Assembly (NCBI GenBank): GCA_947034885.2
Contig: OX344755.2
Coordinates: forward strand, 5,520,501-5,584,500
DNA: 64,000 nt
From: Thuidium tamariscinum
Lineage: Eukaryota > Streptophyta > Bryopsida > Hypnales > Thuidiaceae
Direction of reading: 5' to 3'
Below, piece by piece: positions 21,822-34,089 of this stretch (within the stretch, counting starts at the first letter, position 1; every line of letters begins with the position of its first letter). Under the pieces are notes generated by a model. The model saw nothing but the letters and a program-made list of their open reading frames with translations. It was not told the origin of the DNA and made no database searches. A program made the position numbers and the translations under genes.

Positions 21822-24800
21822 CTAACGGATGGAAACGTGTGCCCGAGTCTCCACCAGATCCCCATCTCGAAGCTTTGTGTGCGGCAGTGCAGGTTGGTGA
21901 TTGACAAACACAATTTCCCCATCCATCCCCATCCGTCTTGCCAGGTCCGCTGCGGTGCTGCCAGCTGGCATGCGCATAATCTCACCATCAGGCCAACTGA
22001 TGACGAGGACTTCCACCAAGGCTGCGGAATGCGGGTGGTCGGGGTTCAGGATTGTAACTGACCCATCGGGAGCCACTTCGTGTCGCAGCTCTTGCTCCCA
22101 CTGCAGCATGGACCGCAGCAACTTCACCTGCAGTGCTCCCAAATTAAGCAGAATTTCAGTTTTAAAACGTGCATGTAAGGTAGAGGATACTAAAATTTGC
22201 GTTACTTATAAGCATTTAAACCAAAACATAGGAGTGTGCTTAATTGGCAGATCACTTACTCAATAGAGCTCAATTAGCAGAATTTCAGTTCCAAAGCATG
22301 CAGATAAGGTAAGAGGATACTATTTGCGATACTATTTAAGCATTTTAACCAAAATATAAGGTAGACTGAGGATACTATTTGCGACACTATTTAAGCATTT
22401 TAACCAAAATATAAGGTAGACTGAGGATACTATTTGCGACACTATTTAAGCATTTTAACCAAAATATAAGGTAGACTGAGGATACTATTTGCGATACTAT
22501 TTAAGCATTTTAACCAAAATATAAGGTAGACTGAGGATACTATTTGCGTAACTTTCAAGCATTTTAACTAAATCACAGGAGTGCTTTCATTGACAGATTA
22601 CTTCATAGAGCTCACTGGAAACAGTATTTCGGGTTCAAGTGGAAATGTAAAGAGTTTCCGAGGAAACAGCAGTTCGTAAGTACCTTATTGTTCAAACGAG
22701 TGGTAGTGGATGATCCAGAGCCAAGATCATTACGCTCATTGTCACTATGATCGTCCACAAATAAGTCTACCTCCTCTCCCTGCTCCACCATGCCCATGAC
22801 TTTCCAGTAATCCTCTCTCTCCGAGTCACTTAGATCCAGCAGCTGAATGAAAGTGGGGAGCGACCTGTCAAACTGGTCTTGCTGCATTAACAAACAACAA
22901 CGGACCTCTTAGTCTGACGGAAAAACAAGAGTTCGTGTGCTTATGCTCCATACAAAACACTGCCTTTTAGAGAGAGACTCTTTGGTTAGTACTCATCTTG
23001 ATACTGAAATAGGATCGAGAACATGATGCCAACCAAGACATCACAAACGTCCCTCTCCAACGATTGTCAACTATTCTTTCATCAACTGAATTTGTGTCAA
23101 ATTAAGACCTCCAAAAAATTGAAACAGTAATATCTCATCAAACATTTCAGTACTATCTCATCGAACATCGAAGCACACGACCATCTCAATTCTAAGAAGA
23201 CGAAACAAAACATTGAAATGCCACTAAAAAGAGTCCCGTTTCAGTACTTACCCTACAACCAATTGAAACAATTTATAATCATTAGGGAGGGACTATTGTG
23301 AGACAAAATGAAGAACATAAAGCAAGTACACTTGTGCTCTAGAATTGGAGTCAAACTTGGGAGAAGGAAAATCTGAGTTTGAACTAATTTATACTACGGT
23401 TCTGAATCTCGACACAAACCTTGTGATATAATCCATCTCGGCATAACGTGTACTTCTCCAAGCAAGTGCTCCAGTCCCCATGTCCCGGTGCAAACCACCA
23501 CTGATCCTCAACCTATACAACCACATATGAGTGGCATAGAAACCATGCTCTGCATAAGCTTCACTTGATCCCATTCAAAGAGAAACAACTGTTCAATTTC
23601 AAAACAAATTTGTGACTGTTAAAGACTGACATACAGGACAACATAGCCTTCGGATGGAAGAAGTTAAGTGGGCTATAAATACCTTTCTGTAAAGACGACA
23701 GTAAGTTAACCACCGCTTTCTTTGATTCCCAAAACGCCCTGCAGCTACTGCCTCTCTTGCGTGGAGGGCGAAACTAGCAGCCACCAATAGCTCCCGTCCT
23801 TCGTCCATCACTCTGAGAGCACAATGAAATGTACTTTGTAAGAAACTATTAGACAAAATCGGGGCACAATCTAATGGTTAGTGACGTTAACTCTTAGAGT
23901 TAAACGTGTTAGCCAAAAGTGTTCTAGATGAAAATTGCCTTGAAGGTAACAACCAAAAGAGATTTAGGTCATTGAGAGTATTTTTTTATTACTCCTAGCA
24001 ACTAATGAGAAAAATATAAGTCGATTGAATTTGCTCATTGTTTCTTCAAACTTGACCGGAAGAATTGTAGCAATTACATTATTTCATTCCGAAAGATGTG
24101 GAAGAAATTGACAAGAACATACCCCACGATAACAGCTGCAAGGAGTCTCCCATCTTCGACTCGTAGAGCTGGGTGTCCCAAGTGCACAGGTCTTCTAGGT
24201 GAGGGTTTGATGAGAAGCTCTTGAAGAGGGCGAGCATACTGAGCAAGATGCCCCTCCGAATCACGGTCACGTTCATCATCACTAGTGTCACCTGCACTAG
24301 AAATATGTAAGTTCGTACGGGGCTCCATTGGTGTGGCCTTCACAACGGTGTCACCATCTTTGTACATCCAGTGTGCAGCATGTCCAAATTCTGCATGTTC
24401 GTGCATTCCCTTCACATCACAAAATCACCATGTTTATTGGCTCTGATAAACACTTTAGTGTATGACACTCTAATTCCTAACATCATACATTTGGGTACGT
24501 ATTGATGAACATAGCTTGTAAAAACTTCTTGATGGTGAACCCAAGATACATAATTTAACACAAAAGACTAATTCAATTTACTCTATATTGGTGATACGTT
24601 GTACCAAGAATGTACAAAATGGGATGAACGGCGTAACCATCTCATATTGAACAAATTAGAGTCCAAAGGACAGGTGGCCTACCCTGGTCCGTATTTGAAC
24701 TTCCAAAGGAGCACCATCGGGGCCAATCACTGCAGTATGCAAAGACTGACAAAGTGGAACCAAAAAATCAGTCAGGAAAAAGTTCTAGAAACATTTCAAT

Positions 24801-27800
24801 GGAAGAGGGGGAAAATTCAGCACTTCAGTTCAAATACAGTGCGTACTCAATAGATTTTGTCAATCCCGAAAACGATTTTCTACCTGATAAGCACTTGGCT
24901 TTGGATTCAAAATGTAGTCGTCGAACTCCCCACCAACAGGCTTCCATAGACTGCAATGCAACAGGGCAGAGTTTAATTGCAACTTAGAATACCTCACAAA
25001 ATCATTCTAACCACTAGCTTTGTGTCCGAGATCAATGAAGTTTCGTCAGAGTAACCAACAAAAAAACATAGGCTCTATACATATAAAAACAAAACGAGAG
25101 TAAAACCAAATCTCAAACAATTAGCAGTCCTCTGCTTGCTGCAAGTAGCTGATATTTGATTCAAGACACAGAAGGTTGCGCCATTCGTCTTATGAAAGCA
25201 AATGTTCACCCACCTGTGTACAACACTGAGAAGGTTGTAACAGCCCTCTACTGCAGCAACGTGAAGCTTGCCATTCCCATCACCAACTACAACCCGTAGA
25301 GCCCGTGCATCGAAGATCTGATCAAGTCCTACGCCTTTCCGTCTCATCTGCACCAAAAAACTGTTACTGAGCAACGCCCCGGCTCGAATGTAAAGCAGGT
25401 TTTCTTTCGAACTGCAATATTACTGCAGAGTTGGTTATTTTGAAAATTAAAGAAAAAACGATTTCGTTGTTGCACACCAGCAGCACTATGGCAGATGCGA
25501 TCATGTTCTAAAGCCTGGCAGCTGCGATGAAATTTTTCCGGCATGTTCAAAACAAAACAAACACCTCGCATCTCAACTTCCCACTGATGAGTCAGATGCT
25601 CACTTTGCAATAAGTACTATAGAGGCTCTTCAGTCGACCTGAAAGCCTAACCTCCATTCCTGGGACATACCTGTAGTCGACCAAGAAAACAAGAGAATTA
25701 AGAGCTCCAACCACAAAGTGACCGTAAGACTTAGTTAGTTTCCACATGAAGTTGGTATAATCACTCAGGACTGTTCTTAGAAGTTAGCAAATACCTCAAC
25801 GGCAGGCACGTATACCATCGTAACATGTAGTCAATTTTGTAACTGAACTAGAGAGACCCGAGCAGTATCTTTAAAAATTATCGTTATCGAGAAATCGACT
25901 CAAAATGCATGTCCTGGCGCAACTGCGTTCATTAACCTATCGTACAGATTGTTAAATTTCATTAAGCCCTCAAGGAGCAAGTTTTGAAAATGACCAATTC
26001 GATTGATAATGTAAGAACATTTTCTATATAGCCACAATCAGTGAAGAACATTGCATGTATTGGTTGAAGCTAAACAACAGAAAATATGAGGCCTAATTTG
26101 GATAAGCGATGGAGCTAGTTGCAAAGGAATAGTAGAAAAGAGAAAGAGTAGTACTTACGAAGTAGCAATAAGAAGCTCACGCTCAAGTGCCTCCTCACAT
26201 GCACTTAGTGCAGCCAGAGCAACCTCTGCATCCCGGACAACTTTAGGAATTTTCTTCTCACCTGGTCCAGGGGGAACCAACCTCCAGTTCCGTCGCTTGC
26301 GGTCCGAGAGGACCTCGAATGGCACTACAGCTTGCAGCAATTCCTGCAAGTTGACTTGGAAACAGAAATAAGTCCCAAAACACACCCTCGGAGCCTCTTC
26401 CTTGTAGAACTGACAACACGCATGGTCATAACTTCTGGTATTTCGTCAAAAGTCGAACACAGATACTTTCATCTACCTAACAGCGCTAAATCAAAAATTT
26501 AGAAGCCAGTCTATGTTTGGAGGGCAAATATCTATGGATCTACGAAACTCAACAGAAAGGGTGACATTTGCGATCACAAGGACCATAGATCTATGGATCA
26601 AGGTAACAAAATGTACCAATAGAAAGAAGAAATCATTCCCTACCATTGAGAACGATGTTTCTAGTCAAAGTTTTGGAAGTTACTATATTCCACTATTAGC
26701 TTCAAAAGAGTAATCTCTGATTTTAGTTTGAGCACTTCGGGGTTAACACCAAGCTCGATTAACCTTGAAGATGCAGTGTGGAGAAACTAGGAAAAAAGGG
26801 GGAACATCAATTAAGCATTAAGTAAAAATCAACATCTAATAGGCATTACTTATTTGGCCCAAAAGTTGTACAAAGAATCGGGGTGATTCTAGAAAAAATT
26901 TGGTCTTACCTCCGTGCTCAGTTCCTCATCATCTTCGGGATTATTCTTCGGCTCCAACTCTTGCTCACCGTATAGGAGCGCTCTCCGCTTGGCACGCTTC
27001 GTAATTCTACGTAAGGATCTCCAATCCTTGCGAGGGCTCCATATAGCTGCCAGCTCTGCCCTCAGTTGTCGAAATGATTTCGGCTTCAGAAACAACAGCA
27101 ACAGTGTTAGGAATCATTTGTTGTAATGGCATGGCACCTTTTCAGAACAGAGCCAACTCAGTGATTAAGAGCAAAGTCACGCCAAATAAGAGCAATTCAA
27201 GAGATACTACAGCTCTGACACACCCTCACATAAAAAGACAGTGGTTTCTCATGCAAATTCAGAGGGTTCTCTAGAATGTCATGGATTTCACAAGGAAAGA
27301 TAATAACGAAGATAAAAAATAGGAGAGAAAAAGACCTCTAGATCTAGAATAAAACTGATTCCTGTCAAAGAGAGCACTAGAGACAACTCACATTCAAAAC
27401 AGCAAAACAAAGATCCTCCAATTCAGCTTTCAATGCCCACTCGCCCAGTTTCGATGCAAGAGAACACCACACGGCAAGTGTCTCTTGTGCCACTGCACAC
27501 CTCTTGGCTTCTGGCAAGGCATGACTGCAATCACAACGGTAAGAGGAGGCATTATTGATAAGCCTGGAGGAAAAGCCGACTTTAACCCCTGAGGACCAAG
27601 GACTCATAGTTTTGAAACGGACAGTTCATTTAATCTTATTGCGAAAAATATATTTCAAGTGGGATTAAGTTTAATATCACTAGGATCAGTGAAGAACATT
27701 GCAAGTGTTGGTAATGGAATAGATAAAATTGAACGAAAGAAAAGCTAGTATATGACCTACTCATAACTCCTAAAAGAACATAAGGCCCAATGTGGGCTTC

Positions 27801-30800
27801 ATGGTCCCATTACAATGAAAGCAGCCATGGCCACTTGCTGAGATGTTTCTGGGCATTCCGAAAACAGAGGAGCTACATGTCATGCAATTCTAGTGACTTG
27901 GAAAGCACATTCTAGAGCCCGGGAATGGATGTGCTCTACCAACCGAACGCACTTTCAAAAATTTCATGTCAACAATAAAACAAAGGGAATAAAATAAAGG
28001 AACAGAAAAAAAATACATTGTCCGCAAATTGTGAAGGCGGTCAGCGAGCTTGATAAGTACCACCCGTGGATCATTAACCATTCCCAGCAACATCATACGC
28101 AAATCATCTACCTGGAATGCACAGCATTCAGCGGTTGGTATTGTGTCACAGAAAACTTGAAATGTGGTTGCAGAAGTCCAAGAAAGGGTCATCTATTAGG
28201 AGATCAGACTTTGCAACCAACACAAAAGATCTACAAGGAACAAATATGCAATCCAAATCATTTCAGATACTACCTAGGGAAATATGCATTTGACCTACTT
28301 ACCTCCGCTCGACTCAGCCCATCATCATCAACTGACTTCCCTTCACCTGCTTTCCTCCTCTGCCTTCTTAACAGCTGAACATTCAAGACGAAAAGCAGTT
28401 CAGCTCATCACAACTTCTAACAGCAAAGAGAAGGATGCATGTTTACTATTACGTACTTTAAAACTGAACAACTCCCCACCATAAACATAACCCTCGGACA
28501 TGACCCTAAACTCTGGACTAAATCAAGGTCGTTCGATCTTGCAGATCTATAGTTCACTATCGAGTCTCGGATTATGGATTACATAATTGGCGAGACACGG
28601 GAGTAGCAAGGGACATTGTCTGCATGAATCTATAATGTTCAGATTTTGCTAATCAAAAGGCTCATAAAGAAGACGAGTAATGGGTTCTAAATTTCTTGTG
28701 ACTAGCTAATGAAAGAGTTGACTTGAAACTTGGACCTGACGTTATGACTTTGGGCCCTCCTCTTTTCCAATTACAATGCATTATATGGCAATGAAATCAA
28801 CAGGAGAGGGTAGTAGTTTGTATACATGAGGATTGTATGGTGGAAGGCTATTGATAGAAGGGTCAATTTTGCATATCACACACTACTAAAATGAATGAAT
28901 GACTCTCATTAAAAAAAAGTATAGGAACCTGATTAATGTTGCTGAGCTTTGATACGCCACCTACAAGCTTGGACACGTCATCACCGAAGTGCACGCGCAC
29001 GCTGTGATGGTCTCGGTCTGTGTCATCAATCACATCGTGCAATATACCAGCAATAATTGTGTCTATCACCTGTGCAACAACGTGGAAGCCAAAATTAAAC
29101 TCTGCCATTTCAAAACACGGCATATGAGCGCTTGAAAGCATAACTTTCTAGAGCAGTTGGTACAGTGCATTCTTCTTCACAGTAGGAAATTTTCACATCA
29201 CTACAAAATCAAATTGGAAAATAATTCTATCACTAAAGACACTTGGCACATAGAGTTAGAAAACTTCTTAACAGTTCAGGTTGTGACTTGGCAAGGACTA
29301 TCAAGAGCTCAAAATTGTATATCATAAAGAATCTAGATTTCTTTTTGCGAGCAGTCACGTAGCAACAAGCAAAATTTATAAACAGTACTTTCAACGCTGT
29401 ATTCAAAAAGAGCTACAAAAAACTTTGCACATCTCTCGAGTTCCAAAAATGCAATTGATTAAAGAGGACTTAAGGGTACAGGTTATCTACAATCCTTTGT
29501 AAATCTTAGGACAATTGTATAACTTTATATTGACCCTCAATGCTCAGTACTCTCAAACTGGTCGGGTAAAAGGGGGTCGGAATAAAAACACAGGATTGGG
29601 AGCTTACCCTCTTCCCCTCTTGAGGAGGGATCAAAGCAGCAAGAATTCTAGCAGTGTGAATGCAATGAGTAATATAGGGTTCCCCCGTCCTTCTAAACTG
29701 CCCAGCATGTGCCTCCCGAGCATATTCTATAGCTCGTTGCACCTTCAAAAACCAACCTCCTATTGTCAAAACATATACAATACAAAACAAACAAAAGAAC
29801 CCAGGCATAACAATTCAAAAAAATTAATCAAAATAAAATAACTGGAGAAGAAAACTTTCCAAATTTGTTCCCTGATTTCCATTCAGTTTTCAGGTGTACA
29901 AATGTCATACACTTATCAAGGGTATGTGACAGCAAGGTATATTTTGTCGCCATATAAAACCAAATTCTCAGAAAAAAGGGTAGTAGTAAGAGTTTAGGAG
30001 GTCAAATGTCAATGGATATTCTTCTAGAACCCAGCTCTTACACTAACAAGAATGAGTGGCTCACCTCAGGTTCCAAAAATACTTTGTAGCCGGTCACGTC
30101 TACACCTTCAATCTCCACCACCGAAACTATCCAATACACCAAAATCCAAAAATAAATAAAAATAAGGTAATGGAACATTTCAGGCCGAAAAAAAAAGAGA
30201 GAAGAAATGGTCGAACCAATAAACCACTATCTTTAAAAATACGATTCACATATTTGCCTCCCAATAGCAACCAAAAGAAGCAGACTGATCAAAACACCAG
30301 GATCTGAAAAAATGAAAAAAATTAGGTAATTGTAAATTTACAAGCCCAAGAAAAACAGAAATAGTCGAAACCTATTCGAAAATCCCAATCACACGTTTGC
30401 CTCCCAACATCAATCAATAGAAAGCGAATCTAAAGATCGTGAAGTCAGACATAGCGGAACAGAAAATATAGTGACAGTGCACACCATGAGCTCCACGACT
30501 CTCAACAAGGCTCTCTCCTACAATTCTATGCCAATCCAAACTTCGAAAAAAAAGGGTGAAGTTTTTGAATCAGCAATAAAAGAATTCACTATTTTACCTC
30601 ATATTTTAGGTTGTTTAGCCGGGTTAGCTGCTCGAGATTCCTGGTCCATATTAGAAAATAAACCAGATAATTTAATTTCACTTGATAAATATGCTGAAAA
30701 TGATTGTTATTTTACAGATTTCAAGTCCTCCAAAAAACTAAAACAGAAACAAAATAGCTTAAAATTCTTCGAAAATTCCACGCAAGGTTTGCATCCCTGA

Positions 30801-31427
30801 AAGAAAGAAAATCTAGCAAACACCATTGACAGCTCAGACCAGAAAATCCATTGGCACTGCACACCACGAGCTCCATGACTCTCACCGAAACTCTCATCTA
30901 CAAGTGTCAGCTCATCCAGAATTCGAAAAAAAAATTAGGTAACTAAACATTACAAGCACCAAAACCATCAAAATTCCCGAAATATCTTTGAAAATCCCAC
31001 GCACTCTTCCGTATCGCATCCCTGCAAGCAAGCAAACCTACTAACTCCAGAACATAATTTCCCATTAAAGACCCCCACCAGGACTTTCTTCCACAATTTT
31101 GGCTCGATTCTTGAGCCCTTCCGCATACGGCGACAGATAAGCTCCGTAACAAACCGCTGCGGTCACCGCAACCTGCGTCACCGTCGCAAGCGCCACTCGC
31201 AACACCACATGGTGCGTTCCACTGGACGTCACCGTCGCCGCCGCAGTGCCCACAGTCACCACCTCCCGAATCATACACTGCACTCCCACTCCCATTCTCT
31301 GATTGCCTCTGCCATTTCGTAACCCAGCTCCACCAAGAGAAACTACGCCCTCACCACAGACAAACTGCGTCTTCCCACTACCGCCAATTCCAGTACTTCC
31401 CAAGTAAGCCAGCGCCTTCCACGCCAT
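21822..31427 (-). CDS. RSH1: RelA/SpoT homologue RSH1, chloroplast (p)ppGpp enzyme
   Basis: Eighteen exons with consistent phases (31427-31079, 30126-30065, 29742-29608, 29069-28929, 28374-28303, 28111-28017, 27524-27392, 27083-26910, 26343-26159, 25670-25604, 25347-25214, 24950-24884, 24745-24683, 24409-24123, 23812-23683, 23506-23420, 22881-22684, 22127-21822) give 894 residues and no internal stop. Exon 1 gives a transit-peptide-like, partly hydrophobic N-terminus. Residues about 138-285 form the HD hydrolase domain ([24 protein letters not shown]). Residues about 460-570 form the synthetase region ([36 protein letters not shown]). Residues about 830-890 form a TGS domain ([14 protein letters not shown]). 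Length and domain order match land-plant RSH1. The synthetase motif has Ala487 where active synthetases have Gly, as in Arabidopsis RSH1, which is regarded as a hydrolase. Transcript ends are not determined. Confidence 0.92.
22306..22560. repeat. 55-bp minisatellite in the last RSH1 intron
   Basis: The phrase GAGGATACTATTTGCG recurs at 22313, 22368, 22423, 22478 and 22533, exactly 55 bp apart, with nearly identical units. Longer, more diverged relatives flank the array (about 22141-22305 and 22560-22610), suggesting that the tight array expanded from an older repeat. Confidence 0.9.
30130..31050. repeat. Diverged tandem units in RSH1 intron 1
   Basis: Intron 1 holds several related blocks: 'cactgcacacca.gagctcca.gactctca' at about 30473 and 30853; 'ttgcctcccaa' at 30251 and 30399; and 'gaaaa.cccacgca' plus 'aaaaaattaggtaa' at several places. 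They look like an old tandem repeat into which the plastid fragment was inserted. Confidence 0.55.
30555..30722 (+). other. Nuclear insertion of plastid DNA (ycf2 fragment)
   Basis: The plus strand codes an unbroken stretch with [17 protein letters not shown] followed by LAARDSW and LDKYAEND, which matches the conserved late part of the plastid Ycf2 protein. Codon use is strongly A/T-ending, as in bryophyte-grade plastid genomes and unlike the surrounding intron. It lies antisense within RSH1 intron 1. The open frame extends beyond the homologous part only by chance; this is not a nuclear gene. The uninterrupted frame suggests a fairly recent transfer. The exact ends are uncertain by about 10-20 bases. 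Confidence 0.7.
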
Positions 31428-34089
31428 CTCAATCGCCCGACGAGGTCAGTCGTCCTGGCGGGGAAACCAGAAGGTCTAGTGGGAAGCATGTTCTCGCTCC
31501 AACCACGACGCTGCGAGTGCAGCAACCATTGAGGAAGGGGCGAGTCTGTCTGTGATGCACACCCAAGGAGAAGGAAATCTGCTAATCCGCGACAATTTGC
31601 GAATCAGTGAGTCTGTGAGAATTTGTGAGAATTTTGTGGGAGTTTAGTGAGGATTTGCGAGTAGTTGGGATGGTTGGGAAGCAGTTGAGTGTTGGGCTTG
31701 GTGGAGTGGAAGGGACGATTGGATGGACACTCAGGACTACGGGGGAGGGGTTTGGGCCTCTCATCTGCTGGGAACCTGGATCTTGGGGGGCCTACAGGAT
31801 TAGTGCCGTCCGTCGGTCGGTCCGTCGGGCCCTGGTCGATGGGCCTTGGGTTGGATGGATGTGGACGAGTTTCGTTCGTTGCGTTGTGATTCTCGTCCGG
31901 GTTTCCTCTGTGGTGTCAGCATGCAGAATAAGAAAGTGGAGTGCATGGCTGCTTGGGTCCCCGTCCCCACAAGCCAATGGCAAGTGAACACTCAACGTTC
32001 TCCACCGTGGAATCACTTGACAAGTGTAAGTTGTGGAAAGTGCATTTCATCCAATGATATGTTTAATGAGGATTCATTGAAAGAAGATAGAATTTTACAC
32101 TTGAAGGGTAAGATGAGCACTTTTATGATCAATTTTTTTCTACGCTAGTTTTTTTTAAAATTTTTAAATGTAAAGTTCATCAAATGTTTATACCATACAA
32201 AAAGAGTAGACTATAGACAAGTGTACAATTACTAAATATCCAAGTTTGATTCAACACATTAGAATTGAAATAGATTCATTTTAGAGTTCAAATAATTTAC
32301 CAACTCGATTTTGATTTCTTTGCTTTGAGTACTTTGTTCTTTTTAATTTTTAGACACTCCTAATTTTGGATTGATTCATTCTATTCATACATACATATGT
32401 TTCTTTTTTCTAAAATTCTTTAAGAATAATTTTTGGATATTCAAAAATAACAACTATTTTTTTGATTTTCAAGAATAATTGTATAACTCTTAAAGTTTCA
32501 TACATCTTCAAAATTTCCCCTAATTATTTACAAATCTAACCTCCATGTACAGTACTTAAAAAGTGATAGTGGAAGTGCATAACCAATAATCTATGGAATT
32601 TCATCTTTCTGCAAATTCTAAAAACCATTATTTTTCCCATTCATGCAACAAGTTTTTTTTTACAAACCAATTACAGGTACCCTAAGCCAAAAGATAAAAA
32701 AGTATTCATCATTACTAAGCCAATGAACTATTTCTAGAAGAAATTTTAATTTTGACAAATTTGTCACCCTAGACTACCTTGTAATTTACACCATCCCAAA
32801 GAGAATATTTGCCTTTTCCATGAATAAATTATACCTATAATCCAAAAAATGATAGAACTAGCTATAATGGCATAGCACTACCCAAGTTCCAATAGACCAT
32901 ACATACCAGTATCCTTAAAAGATTTTTGTTTCAAATAACAATTGAAAAAATCTAGTTCTTAAAATGTAATCAAGCTTCAAAAATGAATCCACCAATGAAA
33001 CAGTCATACTCAACCAAATCTTCACATCAAAACATTCGAATATTAAAAAGATTTATTTGTGGTATTCAACAGCAAATTCATAAAGTTCTGCAACATGTCA
33101 CAACAACATTTCTCATGCTTGAAAATGACAATTCCAAACTTTCATAGTTTTGGATCATTTCCTAGCTTGTGGACTCTATGACATTACATAACATTCTTGA
33201 ACCTTGGCTTATGCAATTCTAAAATCAAAGGTACCCATAAATCGTGGATAACTGAGATTTTGTTATTCAATGTAAGGTAAAGCAATCCATTGTAGTCGAA
33301 ATTTGGAGTCTATCCTCAAGCCATTTTCAAATTTTTTTCATGAGAAATTCCAAGAACAATTGTAATTATACTCTTTCAACAAAGTATGAATTTTTTATGA
33401 ATTTTAGAAGTGTTGAATTCAAAAGAGTCTATAGCCTAACCCAAAACCAACATACAAGTGTATCCACAATGCTCATGTTACTCTTCTAAAGCACTCACAA
33501 TATTTTCTAAAAGTCCTCAAAGAATCTATCACTTCTTACAATGATTTACAGTGAAATAGTTTGGTGTTCCTAATGAGGTCACTAATCACTCCTTAGTGTT
33601 AGGTAAGACATTGTTTGTGACCTTAAAAACCACCATGGGGTCAATAGGTGTCCATCATGGGTCATTTGACTGCAATGGTCTGTTTTACGTTATAGTGATA
33701 GAAGGAACCCAAATCTCCCTAATCAAGGATGTCATGTATGGAGTTAAAGATAAAGATACAGAATGGCTTGCAACAACATACGAGGCACGTTACTCAAACT
33801 GACAATGCAACGACTTTCGTAAAACTTACGATCACATCACCAGAACATCTGCTTCAACCCCACGGATATACGTGAGGAACGCTGACTGTAGAGAGCGCAG
33901 CAATAACCATCAATAAAAGACATGAGTCGAATTCTCAAACTTAGGTTTCTCGTTTTACATTACCGATTGCCAGAAAAGAGACCAATGTGCCACACTGATA
34001 ACAAGTTTGCAACTTCTTGGCAGTTGGTATTTCCTCAAACTGCCCACTCATTTCAGGCAGAAATTGTAATAATTGGACACTGCTCAAAC
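31428..34089. promoter_or_regulatory. RSH1 upstream region and intergenic space to CURT1
   Basis: The first about 550 bases are clearly GC-richer than the surrounding DNA, as expected for the RSH1 5' UTR and promoter on the minus strand. From about 32100 the sequence becomes AT-rich with no recognised gene or element. The part just left of 34090 would contain the CURT1 3' UTR. I cannot place a TATA box or poly(A) site with confidence. Confidence 0.4.

Noticed and set aside
30471-30800. 109-codon plus-strand open frame in RSH1 intron 1
   Set aside because: Its middle is a plastid ycf2 fragment and its ends are intron repeat sequence, so it is not a nuclear gene.
33596-33802. 68-codon plus-strand frame resembling a retrotransposon piece
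   Set aside because: The similarity is too vague, and I see no neighbouring gag/pol segments or long terminal repeats.
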